From assembly GCA_016714765.1 (NCBI GenBank), contig JADKCF010000019.1, forward strand, positions 1-41,394: a stretch of DNA of 41,394 nucleotides, written 5' to 3'. Every line of letters starts with the position of its first letter. Positions within the stretch are counted from its first letter, which is position 1. The position numbers and the translations under genes are program-made. The notes beneath the pieces are model-generated. The model had not been told where the DNA came from. It did not search any database and worked only from the letters and a program-made list of their open reading frames with translations. Of this stretch, positions 1-7,988 are shown in pieces. This DNA is from Saprospiraceae bacterium. GTDB taxonomy: Bacteria; Bacteroidota; Bacteroidia; Chitinophagales; Saprospiraceae.

Positions 1-133
1 TTTTTTCGCCACGAAGCTTATTGATGGCATATGAAAATGCTTTATCGTATTCTCCTTTTTCGACCATCTTCTCTACAGATTTGCAGGAGATCAATCCGAT
101 CATAAATGCGAGTGTGTAAATGACTGTTTTCAT
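1..133 (-). CDS. N-terminus of a lipoprotein, cut by the window edge
   Basis: The minus strand opens with ATG at 131-133 and stays open to base 1, giving 44 residues. The first 17 residues form a lipoprotein signal peptide: MKTVIYT, a hydrophobic core, then the lipobox LISC with the lipidated cysteine at residue 17. The mature start (KSVEKMVEKGEYDKAFSYA) looks like the beginning of a TPR-type helix pair, so this may be a repeat-rich outer-membrane lipoprotein of the kind common in Bacteroidota. That family guess is inference; the signal peptide is seen directly. The rest of the gene lies outside the window. Confidence 0.7.
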   Translation of the reverse strand, partial: MKTVIYTLAFMIGLISCKSVEKMVEKGEYDKAFSYAINKLRGEK

Positions 134-379
134 AACTTTGGTTTTTTAATGTTTCGCAAATAATTGTTCTGTTAAAACAAAAACTGTTCATTGAGCATAA
201 AAGTAACATCAAATTTCATATTTTATATAAATTTTAACCGTTTTGCCCATTAGTGTTAAAATCTATTCTGCCTTTGACGAATGTTTTTTAAACAGCAATG
301 TCATAAAAAAAACCACCATCCCTTGCACAGTAAAAAAATAAAATTTAACTTAGAGTTTAATTTTTAAAATTTCAAGCTT
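134..379. other. AT-rich intergenic region between divergent genes
   Basis: This 246-base gap separates the minus-strand lipoprotein from the plus-strand acyl-CoA dehydrogenase, so it should hold promoters for both. I find no perfect TAnnTTTG element, no convincing hairpin and no RNA gene. It is rich in A and T runs. Confidence 0.5.
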
Positions 380-2196
380 ATGGCCAGATATATGTGCATG
401 GATACGTTAAAGTTTTTGCTCTTTGATGTACACAAAATACAGGAATTGCTCAAGTACGAAAGATTTTCAGAGTTTGACATTGAGTCCTTTAATATCCTCT
501 TAGATTCTGCCAGATCATGGGCAGATCAGGATTTTTATCCTTACTACAGGGAGATGGACGAAAAGCCGGTATATTACAAAGATGGGAAGACATACTCTCA
601 TCCTATATTAAAAAAAATATTTGCTCAGGCCGGCGAAAATGGCTGGTTGGGTACATACTTTGATCATGAAGATGGAGGTATGCAAATGCCCCTTATTATT
701 ACGCTAACAAATGCTACAACCATATTTTTTGAAGCCGCCAACAACTACATCCCGGTTATATGGGACTTACTTCCGGTGCAGCACACCTGATCGCCAATTT
801 TGGCAACGAAGCACTTAAACAAAGATTTATTCCGCATATGCTGTCCGGAAAATGGGGAGGTACTATGGCACTTACAGAGCCTCAATCCGGCAGTTCGCTA
901 TCAGACATTGTTACCTCCGCAAAGGAGACAGATAATGGAAAATATCATATCAAGGGTCAAAAGATTTTTATTTCCGGAGGAGACCACGAAGCAGTAGAAA
1001 ATTTTGTACACCTCACGCTGGCACGTATCGAAGGAGCACCTGCCGGAACAAAGGGCATTTCACTTTTTGCAGTTCCCAAATTCAGATACGATGATGATGG
1101 AACATCTGTGTATAATGATGTATGTGCTGTAGCTGATTTTCAGAAAATGGGACAACGAGGTTATAGTACCGTACATCTGGTATATGGCGAAAAAGATGAT
1201 TGTGTGGGCTACCTGGTAGGCGAACCCAACCAGGGACTCAAATACATGTTTCAGATGATGAATGGCGCCCGGATCGATGTCGGAATGACGGCTGCCTCTA
1301 CTGCAACAGCTGCATACTATGCTTCATTGCAGTACGCTAAGGAAAGACCACAAGGAAGAAAAATCATGAATTCAGGTAAAAAAGATGTCTCCGAAGGACA
1401 AACCCTGATCATCAATCATCCCGATGTAAGAAGGATGTTGATGCTGCAAAAAGCGATAGTAGAAGGCGCCTTGAGTTTGCTGTTAGAATGTTCAAAATAT
1501 AGTGATATCGCACATTGTGACGTGGCAGAAGCCAAATCAAATCATCAGCTGTTACTGGAGTTTTTGACACCGATTGCCAAAACTTATCCCTCAGAAATGG
1601 GGCGAATTGCGATCAATAATGGTTTACAGGTATTGGGTGGCTATGGGTATTGTATGGACTTCCCGTTGCAGCAATATCTGCGTGATATCAGAATCATGGC
1701 CATCTACGAAGGTACGACAGGTATCCAGTCTCTGGACTTACTGGGAAGAAAAATGCCAATGGAAAATGGAAAAGCATTACAGTTGCTCACAACTCAGATG
1801 ACAGAGACTATTAAAGATGCCAAATCATATGAAAATCTTTCTGCCTATGCCGATATACTGGCAGGTAAAATGGGAGAAATTCAAAAAGTGCTGACCTATC
1901 TGATGCCATATGCTGCTAAAGGCGATTTCGAAAATTATCTGGCTGATGCCACCATTTTTATGGAAATGGCATCAAATATCGTCATTGGACATCAATGGCT
2001 CAAAATGGCTTTAGCTGCCCACAAAGCATTACATAGTGATGAAAAAGTATTTGAAACATCGTTTTATGAGTCAAAAATCCAAACCATGAAATTTTATTTT
2101 AAATATGAATTACCAAAAACAAAGGCTTGTCTTGAAACTATCATGCACCACGATAAGTTAACATTGGTAGATGAAAATAAAGAATTAATTTTTTAA
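380..2196 (+). CDS. Acyl-CoA dehydrogenase, ~605 residues, frameshifted
   Basis: FAD-dependent enzyme that introduces the alpha-beta double bond into acyl-CoA in fatty-acid or related acid breakdown. The reading frame starts at ATG 380, runs to about 750, and continues one base out of register from about 751 (PGYMGLTSGAAHLI) to the stop at 2196. Joined, the product would be about 605 residues, the size of the long DmdC-like acyl-CoA dehydrogenases with an extra C-terminal domain. Visible motifs are the flavin-site region MALTEPQSGSSLSD and the C-terminal LGGYGYCMDFPLQQYLRDIR, then IYEGTTGIQSLDLLGRK, whose Glu is the family's catalytic base. One base appears to be missing, most simply a C in the CCC at 751-753. 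No other defect is visible, so I favour a sequence error over a true pseudogene. An SCP2-like gene follows after 19 bases. The substrate cannot be told from sequence. Confidence 0.88.
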
Positions 2197-2215
2197 TATT
2201 AAACCATTATAACAA

Positions 2216-2512
2216 ATGAGTATAGAATCCATTTTATCAGCGATCACATCACAGGCAGCTAATGTTGCTCCATTCGGCGCAAAAATGAAATTTGTATTGG
2301 GAGAAGATATCATCCTGATAGACGGAACAGGAGATAGCAACATTGTATCTCAGAATGATGAAGAAGCTGCCTGCACTATCAGCACAGATGCAGACACATT
2401 TTTACAATTAAAAAACGGTGAACTCAATCCAATGATGGCTGTTATGTCCGGCAAAGTCAAAATCAAAGGAGACATGGGACTTGCTATGAAGCTTCAGTCT
2501 TTAGTGCAATAA
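2216..2512 (+). CDS. SCP2 sterol-binding domain protein
   Basis: A 98-residue single-domain protein of the SCP2 sterol-transfer family. Members carry a hydrophobic tunnel that binds fatty acyl chains or acyl-CoA. The C-terminal half, with TDADTFLQLKNGELNPMMAV and SGKVKIKGDMGLAMKLQ, is the typical end of the fold. There is no signal peptide, so it should be cytoplasmic. It lies 19 bases downstream of the acyl-CoA dehydrogenase and is followed by a hairpin terminator, so the two are probably one transcript; handling of acyl-CoA for that enzyme is an inference from this context. Confidence 0.85.
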   Translation: MSIESILSAITSQAANVAPFGAKMKFVLGEDIILIDGTGDSNIVSQNDEEAACTISTDADTFLQLKNGELNPMMAVMSGKVKIKGDMGLAMKLQSLVQ

Positions 2513-2525
2513 GACTTACATTAAT

Positions 2526-2565
2526 ATCAGCAGGTTAATGATTACATTTTCCTGCTGATCTTTTT
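2526..2565 (+). terminator. Rho-independent terminator after the SCP2 gene
   Basis: A perfect 9-base stem, ATCAGCAGG at 2526-2534 and CCTGCTGAT at 2551-2559, with a 16-base loop, is followed by CTTTTTATA. It sits 13 bases past the SCP2 stop and fits the end of the acyl-CoA dehydrogenase/SCP2 transcript. The T-run serves the plus strand only. Confidence 0.75.
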
Positions 2566-2644
2566 ATACTTTGCAGTAGAGCCACAACCAGAAGAGGGGA
2601 TTTCAATATCGATTCAATAGAATATTGGCACTATAACTGCCCAA

Positions 2645-3385
2645 TCATTGGATATCCACCCATTCCGTTTTGGCTAGTATTAAATCCCTGCCGGTATGTT
2701 TGTCTCTGATCACGTGCTGAATGATATATGCTGTCTCCATTTGATGTAGAATGGTAAGTTCCTGCCCCAGCAGGGCCTCTGTCTTATACTGAATATCTAA
2801 AGATTTTATTTTTTGGGTGGCCTGAACTTGCGGATCCAATGATTCCATGATCATTTTGATATACTGCACGTTGTTTACATGTCCATTCCAGTCCAGATGC
2901 AGATAATTTACTTTAACGTCCGCTGTCTGCTCCGATGTTTGCAAGGATAAAAGTTTAAAATTAGGTCTGGTCAATGGATCTGTCTCATCATAGATCAATG
3001 AACCAAAACTATCCGGAATTTTCATCATTTTTCTGTTTTCCATATTCATCAGTGTCCACATACTGGATATGGTGGCACATAAACGGTTTTGTCCATCATA
3101 GACGTAATAATCTCTGTACGTAAAATATCCGTCTATTCCTGATGGAAAGGTTTCTACTTTGACTGTTTCATTAAGTGTCGGAAAAATATAAAAGTTGACC
3201 TGCATTTTCAGAAGCACCCAGCTTGCATTCATTGCCTCCAAATCCCACACCGATACTTTCATGCTGATAGTATGCTGCATAGAAGCTTCCTGCATCAGCT
3301 GAATAAGCGCATGCGGTTGAATGCATTTGAGTTGATTGATCTCGGATGTTCTTATTTTGAAATACTCAGTATGTATGGATGCCAT
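2645..3385 (-). CDS. Acyl-ACP thioesterase (FatA/FatB-like)
   Basis: Hydrolyses acyl-acyl carrier protein to release free fatty acids. The 246-residue product has the length and double hot-dog layout of bacterial acyl-ACP thioesterases. The first hot-dog domain carries NASWVLLKMQVNFYIFPTLN, and the second has the signature D165-x-N167-x-H169-V-N-N-x-x-Y175, whose Asp, Asn and His are the family's active-site residues. There is no signal peptide, so it is cytoplasmic. It starts at ATG 3385 and may be cotranscribed with the upstream hypothetical gene on the same strand. Chain-length preference cannot be read from the sequence. Confidence 0.85.
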   Translation of the reverse strand: MASIHTEYFKIRTSEINQLKCIQPHALIQLMQEASMQHTISMKVSVWDLEAMNASWVLLKMQVNFYIFPTLNETVKVETFPSGIDGYFTYRDYYVYDGQNRLCATISSMWTLMNMENRKMMKIPDSFGSLIYDETDPLTRPNFKLLSLQTSEQTADVKVNYLHLDWNGHVNNVQYIKMIMESLDPQVQATQKIKSLDIQYKTEALLGQELTILHQMETAYIIQHVIRDKHTGRDLILAKTEWVDIQ

Positions 3386-3420
3386 AAAGCGGTTATAAAA
3401 CTACTATATAGATAAAAAAT

Positions 3421-3762
3421 CTAGTTCAGATAGTTTTTGCGAAAGAGAATACCCTTGTAGGCATCGTAACCCGGAGCAATACCAGCTTGAATGAGCATCG
3501 TCTTATTTTCACCGGTTTTAAGGTCGGTAATAAATACTTTGCATCCTAGCGCATGCGCCAACTCAGGATGGTTGGTCTTCCAGGCATGAGCTATCTCGGC
3601 AGCCGTTGCATTGTAGTTTTTATCCCATTTTCTTCCTAATGTCACTTCCAGATGAAAAATACCATTTTCATATCTCAATAACTTGGACGAAAGACCCAGA
3701 CTGACCCTGTAATAAAGGTCTGTTTCTACAAAATGTCTTCTATTTATTTTCTGAATGTCCAT
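3421..3762 (-). CDS. Hypothetical protein, ~113 residues
   Basis: I do not recognise this family. The frame is open back to a TTG at 3873, but the ATG at 3762 (MDIQKINRRHFV) is the more likely start, because the extra 37 residues are cysteine- and phenylalanine-rich and unlike a normal N-terminus. The product looks cytoplasmic, with no signal peptide or membrane segment. A central stretch, NATAAEIAHAWKTNHPELAH, is probably helical and is followed by a strand-rich end. It sits just upstream of the acyl-ACP thioesterase on the same strand (35-base gap), which could hint at a lipid-related role, but that is only context. Confidence 0.55.
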   Translation of the reverse strand: MDIQKINRRHFVETDLYYRVSLGLSSKLLRYENGIFHLEVTLGRKWDKNYNATAAEIAHAWKTNHPELAHALGCKVFITDLKTGENKTMLIQAGIAPGYDAYKGILFRKNYLN

Positions 3763-3953
3763 ACTTAACAAGCAACAGAAATTGTGCCACAAAAATGATT
3801 TATGTAAATCATGTATGGAATTACAAAAATCAACATCAGTATTATATTCAAAATCAGTTAGTTGTTTGAGCAATTATTTTTGCATGGTAAAATAAATTAT
3901 GTATCAGTGTATCGAGTAATTGCCTGATATCTCAGAAATTCGCTTGATTTTAT

Positions 3954-3961
3954 TACTTTTG
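3954..3961 (+). promoter_or_regulatory. TAnnTTTG -7 element upstream of prfC
   Basis: TACTTTTG matches the Bacteroidota -7 consensus TAnnTTTG and lies 28 bases before the prfC start codon. No clear TTG sits 17-23 bases further upstream, so only half of the promoter is recognisable. Confidence 0.45.
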
Positions 3962-3988
3962 CGGACTTTTATAGCAAACAATATTTAC

Positions 3989-5569
3989 ATGAGTCATTTA
4001 TCTGAGTTACAAAAAAGGAAAACCTTTGGTATCGTTTCACACCCTGATGCCGGTAAAACCACCCTGACTGAGAAGTTGCTGCTTTTCGGGGGAGCAATAC
4101 AAGAAGCAGGAGCCGTCAAATCCAACAAAATAAAAAAACATGCCACTTCCGACTTCATGGAGATAGAAAAACAAAGAGGTATCTCTGTAGCGACTTCAGT
4201 CATGGCTTTCGAGTACAGAGACAAACAAATCAATATTCTCGATACACCTGGTCACAAGGACTTTGCAGAGGACACATACAGGACACTCACTGCTGTGGAT
4301 AGCGTGATTGTGGTCATCGATGTAGCCAAAGGAGTAGAAGAACAGACTGAAAAACTGGTAAAAGTTTGCCGTATGCGCAATACCCCTATTATCGTATTTA
4401 TAAATAAGTTGGACCGAGAAGGAAAAGATGCTTTTGATTTATTGGACGAGGTAGAGACCAAATTGGGACTACATGTAACTCCACTGAGCTGGCCTGTGGG
4501 TATGGGGCAACGATTTAAGGGGGTATATAGTCTGTATGAAAAAAACCTTATCCTCTTTAGTCCTCATGGAGTACAGGAAGATGAAGACATCTTTAAGATT
4601 ACAGACCTCCACGATGACTTACTGGACAAAAAAGTGGGAAAAGCACCGGCAGATGAGTTGAGAGATGAGATTCACACCATTGTATCTGTTTATCCGGAGT
4701 TTACACGTGAAGCATACTTAAGCGGTGATATCTGTCCTGTATTTTTCGGTAGTGCAGTCAATAATTTTGGTGTCAGGGAGTTGCTCGATTGTTTTGTGGA
4801 TATAGCTCCCAATCCATTGCCCAGAGATACTGAAGAACGTGAAGTCATGCCCGAAGAAGACAAGTTTACCGGCTTTGTTTTTAAAATCCATGCTAATATG
4901 GATCCTAAACACCGGGACAGAATCGCTTTCTTGCGAATTTGCTCGGGTACATTTGAACGCAATACAAATTATTACCACGTCAGACAAGGTAAAAACATGA
5001 AATTCCCCAATCCTACGGCATTTATGGCATCTAAAAAATCAGTCATAGATGAAGCATATCCTGGTGACATAGTGGGCCTGTACGACTCCGGCAATTTTAA
5101 GATCGGGGATACACTGACAGAAGGGGAAGTTCTACACTTCAAAGGTATTCCGAGTTTTTCTCCGGAACAGTTCCGTTTTGTAAATAATACAGACCCCATG
5201 AAAACCAAACAACTCAACAAAGGACTGGACCAGCTCATGGACGAAGGTGTAGCACAATTGTTTACCAAAGAAGACAATGGGCGTAAAATCATAGGTACTG
5301 TGGGAGCACTCCAGTTTGATGTGATTCAGTACAGACTCAAGCATGAATACGGGGCCTCCTGCGACTACGAACCAGTAAATCTGCATAAGGCCTGCTGGGT
5401 CAGCTGCAAAGACCCTGTGGCACTGAAGGAATTTATTACTCGTCGTAAAAAAGATTTGGCAAAAGATACAGACGGCAAGCTTGTATTTCTGGCAGAGTCA
5501 GCATGGACACTAAAGATGGCTCAGGAAAATCATCCTGATGTAGCGTTTCATTTCACCAGTGAGTTTTGA
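3989..5569 (+). CDS. prfC: Peptide chain release factor 3
   Basis: RF3 is a GTPase that removes RF1/RF2 from the ribosome after termination. The frame is open from 3920, but the ATG at 3989 (MSHLSELQKRKTFGIVSHPD) gives the usual N-terminus and a 526-residue product, the family's normal length. G-domain motifs are all present: G1 SHPDAGKTT at residues 17-25, the switch II motif DTPGHKDF, and NKLD. The SHPDAGKTT form separates RF3 from EF-G. The rest covers the beta-barrel domains and an intact RF3 C-terminus. It appears to be a single-gene transcript and converges on the SDR gene, with a 13-base gap between the two stops. Confidence 0.97.
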   Translation: MSHLSELQKRKTFGIVSHPDAGKTTLTEKLLLFGGAIQEAGAVKSNKIKKHATSDFMEIEKQRGISVATSVMAFEYRDKQINILDTPGHKDFAEDTYRTLTAVDSVIVVIDVAKGVEEQTEKLVKVCRMRNTPIIVFINKLDREGKDAFDLLDEVETKLGLHVTPLSWPVGMGQRFKGVYSLYEKNLILFSPHGVQEDEDIFKITDLHDDLLDKKVGKAPADELRDEIHTIVSVYPEFTREAYLSGDICPVFFGSAVNNFGVRELLDCFVDIAPNPLPRDTEEREVMPEEDKFTGFVFKIHANMDPKHRDRIAFLRICSGTFERNTNYYHVRQGKNMKFPNPTAFMASKKSVIDEAYPGDIVGLYDSGNFKIGDTLTEGEVLHFKGIPSFSPEQFRFVNNTDPMKTKQLNKGLDQLMDEGVAQLFTKEDNGRKIIGTVGALQFDVIQYRLKHEYGASCDYEPVNLHKACWVSCKDPVALKEFITRRKKDLAKDTDGKLVFLAESAWTLKMAQENHPDVAFHFTSEF

Positions 5570-5582
5570 TGGGTGAAAACCA

Positions 5583-6368
5583 TCACAATGAGCCTGTCCG
5601 TCCTCCATCTACTGGAATACTTACTCCTGTGATGTAAGCTGCAGCAGGGGATGCCAGAAAGGCGACAGCAGCGGCTACCTCATGTGGTTCACCAAATCGA
5701 GCCATTGGTATTTCGTCCACCATATCTCGGATTACTTCTTCTTTAGAAACCATCGATTTATCGGCTTTATTCCTGATGATATCGTTGAGTCTGTCAGTAG
5801 ACGTAGCTCCTGGTAGTACATTATTGACCGTTATTCCGAAAGGTCCCAATTCGTTAGAAAGCGTTTTGGCCCATGAAGCTACAGCACCACGTGTGGTGTT
5901 ACTGACTCCGAGGCCTTTGAGTGGTATCTTTACAGATGTAGATATAATATTAATGATCCGGCCATAACCTGATTTTTTCATACCTGGTACCAACAAGCCG
6001 GCCAGGATGTGGTTGGTTATGAGATGATTTTGGTAAGCTTTTATAAAATCATCTTCTATTGCGCTCAATAGTGCTCCACCGGGGGGACCGCCAGTGTTAT
6101 TGACCAAAATATGAATGACCGTCATGGAGACAAGTACTTTGATCTTAGATTGCAGGTCGGCAGTGTCTCCCGAGTCTGCAACTATAAAGCTGTGTTTTTG
6201 CCCTTTGGTTTGATCCAGATGACTGATGGCTTCTATTAAGTGATCAGCATGTCTTGCCAATAAAATTACATTAGCACCCAGTTGTGCCAACTCTATAGCA
6301 GAAGCCTTACCTATCCCTTTAGATCCTCCGCAGACCAATGCATTTTTTCCCGTGAGTTGAATATTCAT
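5583..6368 (-). CDS. SDR-family oxidoreductase with degenerate active site
   Basis: A 261-residue Rossmann-fold protein resembling 3-oxoacyl-ACP reductases. The nucleotide-binding loop is C13-GGSKGIG (usually TGxxxGIG), NNTGG stands for the usual NNAG, and the end PVDGGRTGSL is typical. The catalytic YxxxK is not present: aligned on the following helix (GAVASWAKTLSNELG) it reads S156-N-T-T-R160. An SDR subgroup resembling beta-ketoacyl-ACP reductase but lacking the perfect NAD motif and catalytic tetrad is known, and this protein fits it. It is divergent from, and 82 bases away from, a kynurenine-pathway operon, so a linked role is possible but unproven. The change is in residues only; the frame is intact. 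Confidence 0.85.
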   Translation of the reverse strand: MNIQLTGKNALVCGGSKGIGKASAIELAQLGANVILLARHADHLIEAISHLDQTKGQKHSFIVADSGDTADLQSKIKVLVSMTVIHILVNNTGGPPGGALLSAIEDDFIKAYQNHLITNHILAGLLVPGMKKSGYGRIINIISTSVKIPLKGLGVSNTTRGAVASWAKTLSNELGPFGITVNNVLPGATSTDRLNDIIRNKADKSMVSKEEVIRDMVDEIPMARFGEPHEVAAAVAFLASPAAAYITGVSIPVDGGRTGSL

Positions 6369-6410
6369 ATCAATGATTTTTAAAAACTTCGCAAGGTAAT
6401 TATTTGGTTG

Positions 6411-6418
6411 TATATTTG
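6411..6418 (+). promoter_or_regulatory. TAnnTTTG -7 element of the aminomuconate/kynA operon
   Basis: TATATTTG matches the Bacteroidota -7 consensus exactly and lies 32 bases before the ATG of the RidA-family gene, leaving room for a short leader. The -33 TTG is not evident. Confidence 0.5.
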
Positions 6419-6450
6419 AGCCTATTCATTACATAACAAATATACATAAC

Positions 6451-6867
6451 ATGTCAGACAGTAAAGTGCTCTCTGAAAAAGCAAAACCCAGAGGTAAATT
6501 TCCTCATGTAAAAATAGCAGGCCCTTTTATTTTTGTGTCAGGTACCAGTAGCCGAAGATCAGACAATACTTTTGAAGGAGTCGAAGTCGATGAGTTGGGT
6601 ACTACTCATTTAGACATCAGAATCCAAACCAAAGCTGTTATCGAAAATATACGCGATATTTTGAAATCGGTGGGAGCAGATTTGGAAAATATTGTGGACA
6701 TTACTACTTTTTTAGTCAATATGAATGATTTTGGAGGATATAATGAAGTGTATGGTGAGTTCTTCGACTACACAGGTCCGACGCGAACTACTGTTGCTGT
6801 CCATCAGTTGCCGCATCCTCACTTACTTATCGAAATCAAAGCGACAGCCTATTTACCAAATACTTAA
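6451..6867 (+). CDS. RidA-family protein, probable 2-aminomuconate deaminase
   Basis: A 138-residue RidA/YjgF-fold protein. The C-terminal PTRTTVAVHQLPHPHLLIEIK includes the conserved family Arg (R112) and Glu (E128). The HQLPHPHLLIEI wording is that of the 2-aminomuconate deaminase (NbaF/AmnD-like) branch rather than of the general enamine deaminase RidA, as far as I recall. That enzyme hydrolyses 2-aminomuconate to 4-oxalocrotonate and ammonia in the meta route of tryptophan or nitrobenzoate breakdown. Context agrees strongly: it is the first gene of a tight operon with tryptophan 2,3-dioxygenase (9-base gap) and an ALDH8-type dehydrogenase that would make its substrate. Confidence 0.85.
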   Translation: MSDSKVLSEKAKPRGKFPHVKIAGPFIFVSGTSSRRSDNTFEGVEVDELGTTHLDIRIQTKAVIENIRDILKSVGADLENIVDITTFLVNMNDFGGYNEVYGEFFDYTGPTRTTVAVHQLPHPHLLIEIKATAYLPNT

Positions 6868-6876
6868 TCATAAAGC

Positions 6877-7983
6877 ATGAGCACAGATCACAAATATTCA
6901 TCCATCCATTACAATGCGTACTTGCAGATAGACAAAATCACTGATGCCCAGCAATTGCGCAGTGATGGCCTCGGTGTACATGCACATGATGAAATGCTAT
7001 TTATCATTACACACCAGGTTTATGAATTGTGGTTTAAACAAATCAACTATGAGTTGCGGGCTGTCATCTCAGACTTCAGCAAGAGACAAGTCAATGAAAA
7101 AAATGTAGGCATTGCAGTCGCACGTCTGGAAAGAATCATCGAAATCATGAAACTCCTGATACAACAAATAGGCGTCATGGAGACTATGACCCCACTTGAT
7201 TTCCTGGATTTCAGAAATTACCTTTTTCCAGCCTCAGGATTTCAAAGCTTTCAATTCAGAGAGATGGAGGTGATGCTGGGACTCAAGGAAAATCGTCGGA
7301 CCACTTATAATGACAAACCATATGCCTGTGTCTTTGCAGATAATAAAAGGGAAGTACTCGACAACATGGAAAAAGGAAATTCTTTGCTGGAGCTTATTGA
7401 AGAATGGCTGGAACGCACACCATTTTTGGAATTTGGAGAGTTTAATTTTATAGAAGAATACCAAAAAGCTGTCCTCCAAATGCTGGAAAAAGAAAAAAAA
7501 GCTATCCTTTCTACTACTATCCTTTCGGATGAATTCAAAGAGATGCGACTTAAAATGCTGGGTGATACCAATAGTTATTTTAGTATAATAATGGATGAAA
7601 ACAAACATAATCAACTGATAAAAGAAGGTAAACTCACGATATCGTACAAAGCAACCCTGGCTGCCCTGTTTATCAACCTCTACAGAGATGAGCCCATTTT
7701 GCATTTACCCTTTTTATTGATTTCCCGATTGGTAGAAATAGATGACCACCTCACAACCTGGCGATACAGACACGCACAGATGGTGATGCGTATGCTGGGT
7801 AAAAAAGTAGGTACAGGAGGCTCTTCCGGACATCAATACCTGGCAGCAACTGCTGCAAAACACCATATTTTTGCAGACTTCCACAACGTAAGCACTTTAT
7901 TGATTCCAAGGTCGGAGTTACCTGTATTGCCTGAAAATTTCAGGAAATCTCTTGGTTTTTATTTTTCTGCTGCAAAAGATTGA
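6877..7983 (+). CDS. kynA: Tryptophan 2,3-dioxygenase
   Basis: Haem enzyme that opens the indole ring of L-tryptophan to N-formylkynurenine, the first step of the kynurenine pathway. The 368-residue sequence has the family signatures: HDEMLFIITHQVYELWFKQ with the distal-pocket H46, FPASGFQSFQFRE with substrate-carboxylate R127, and TTWRYRHAQMVMRMLG with the proximal haem ligand H299, followed by the GTGGSSG loop. At 368 residues it is longer than many bacterial forms (about 280) and nearer the animal length, because it has an insertion around residues 165-235. It is the middle gene of a three-gene operon, and the next start codon lies 5 bases after its stop. Confidence 0.96.
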   Translation: MSTDHKYSSIHYNAYLQIDKITDAQQLRSDGLGVHAHDEMLFIITHQVYELWFKQINYELRAVISDFSKRQVNEKNVGIAVARLERIIEIMKLLIQQIGVMETMTPLDFLDFRNYLFPASGFQSFQFREMEVMLGLKENRRTTYNDKPYACVFADNKREVLDNMEKGNSLLELIEEWLERTPFLEFGEFNFIEEYQKAVLQMLEKEKKAILSTTILSDEFKEMRLKMLGDTNSYFSIIMDENKHNQLIKEGKLTISYKATLAALFINLYRDEPILHLPFLLISRLVEIDDHLTTWRYRHAQMVMRMLGKKVGTGGSSGHQYLAATAAKHHIFADFHNVSTLLIPRSELPVLPENFRKSLGFYFSAAKD

Positions 7984-7988
7984 TCAAA

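Noticed and set aside
3763..3873. N-terminal extension of the hypothetical protein from TTG 3873
   Set aside because: A weak start codon and Cys/Phe-rich residues unlike a normal N-terminus; ATG 3762 is preferred.
5568..5585. Shared terminator between prfC and the SDR gene
   Set aside because: GATGG/CCATC gives only a five-base stem without a T-run on either side.
7234..7704. 156-residue open frame on the minus strand inside kynA
   Set aside because: It is a Phe/Lys-rich antisense shadow of a conserved gene, with no family resemblance.
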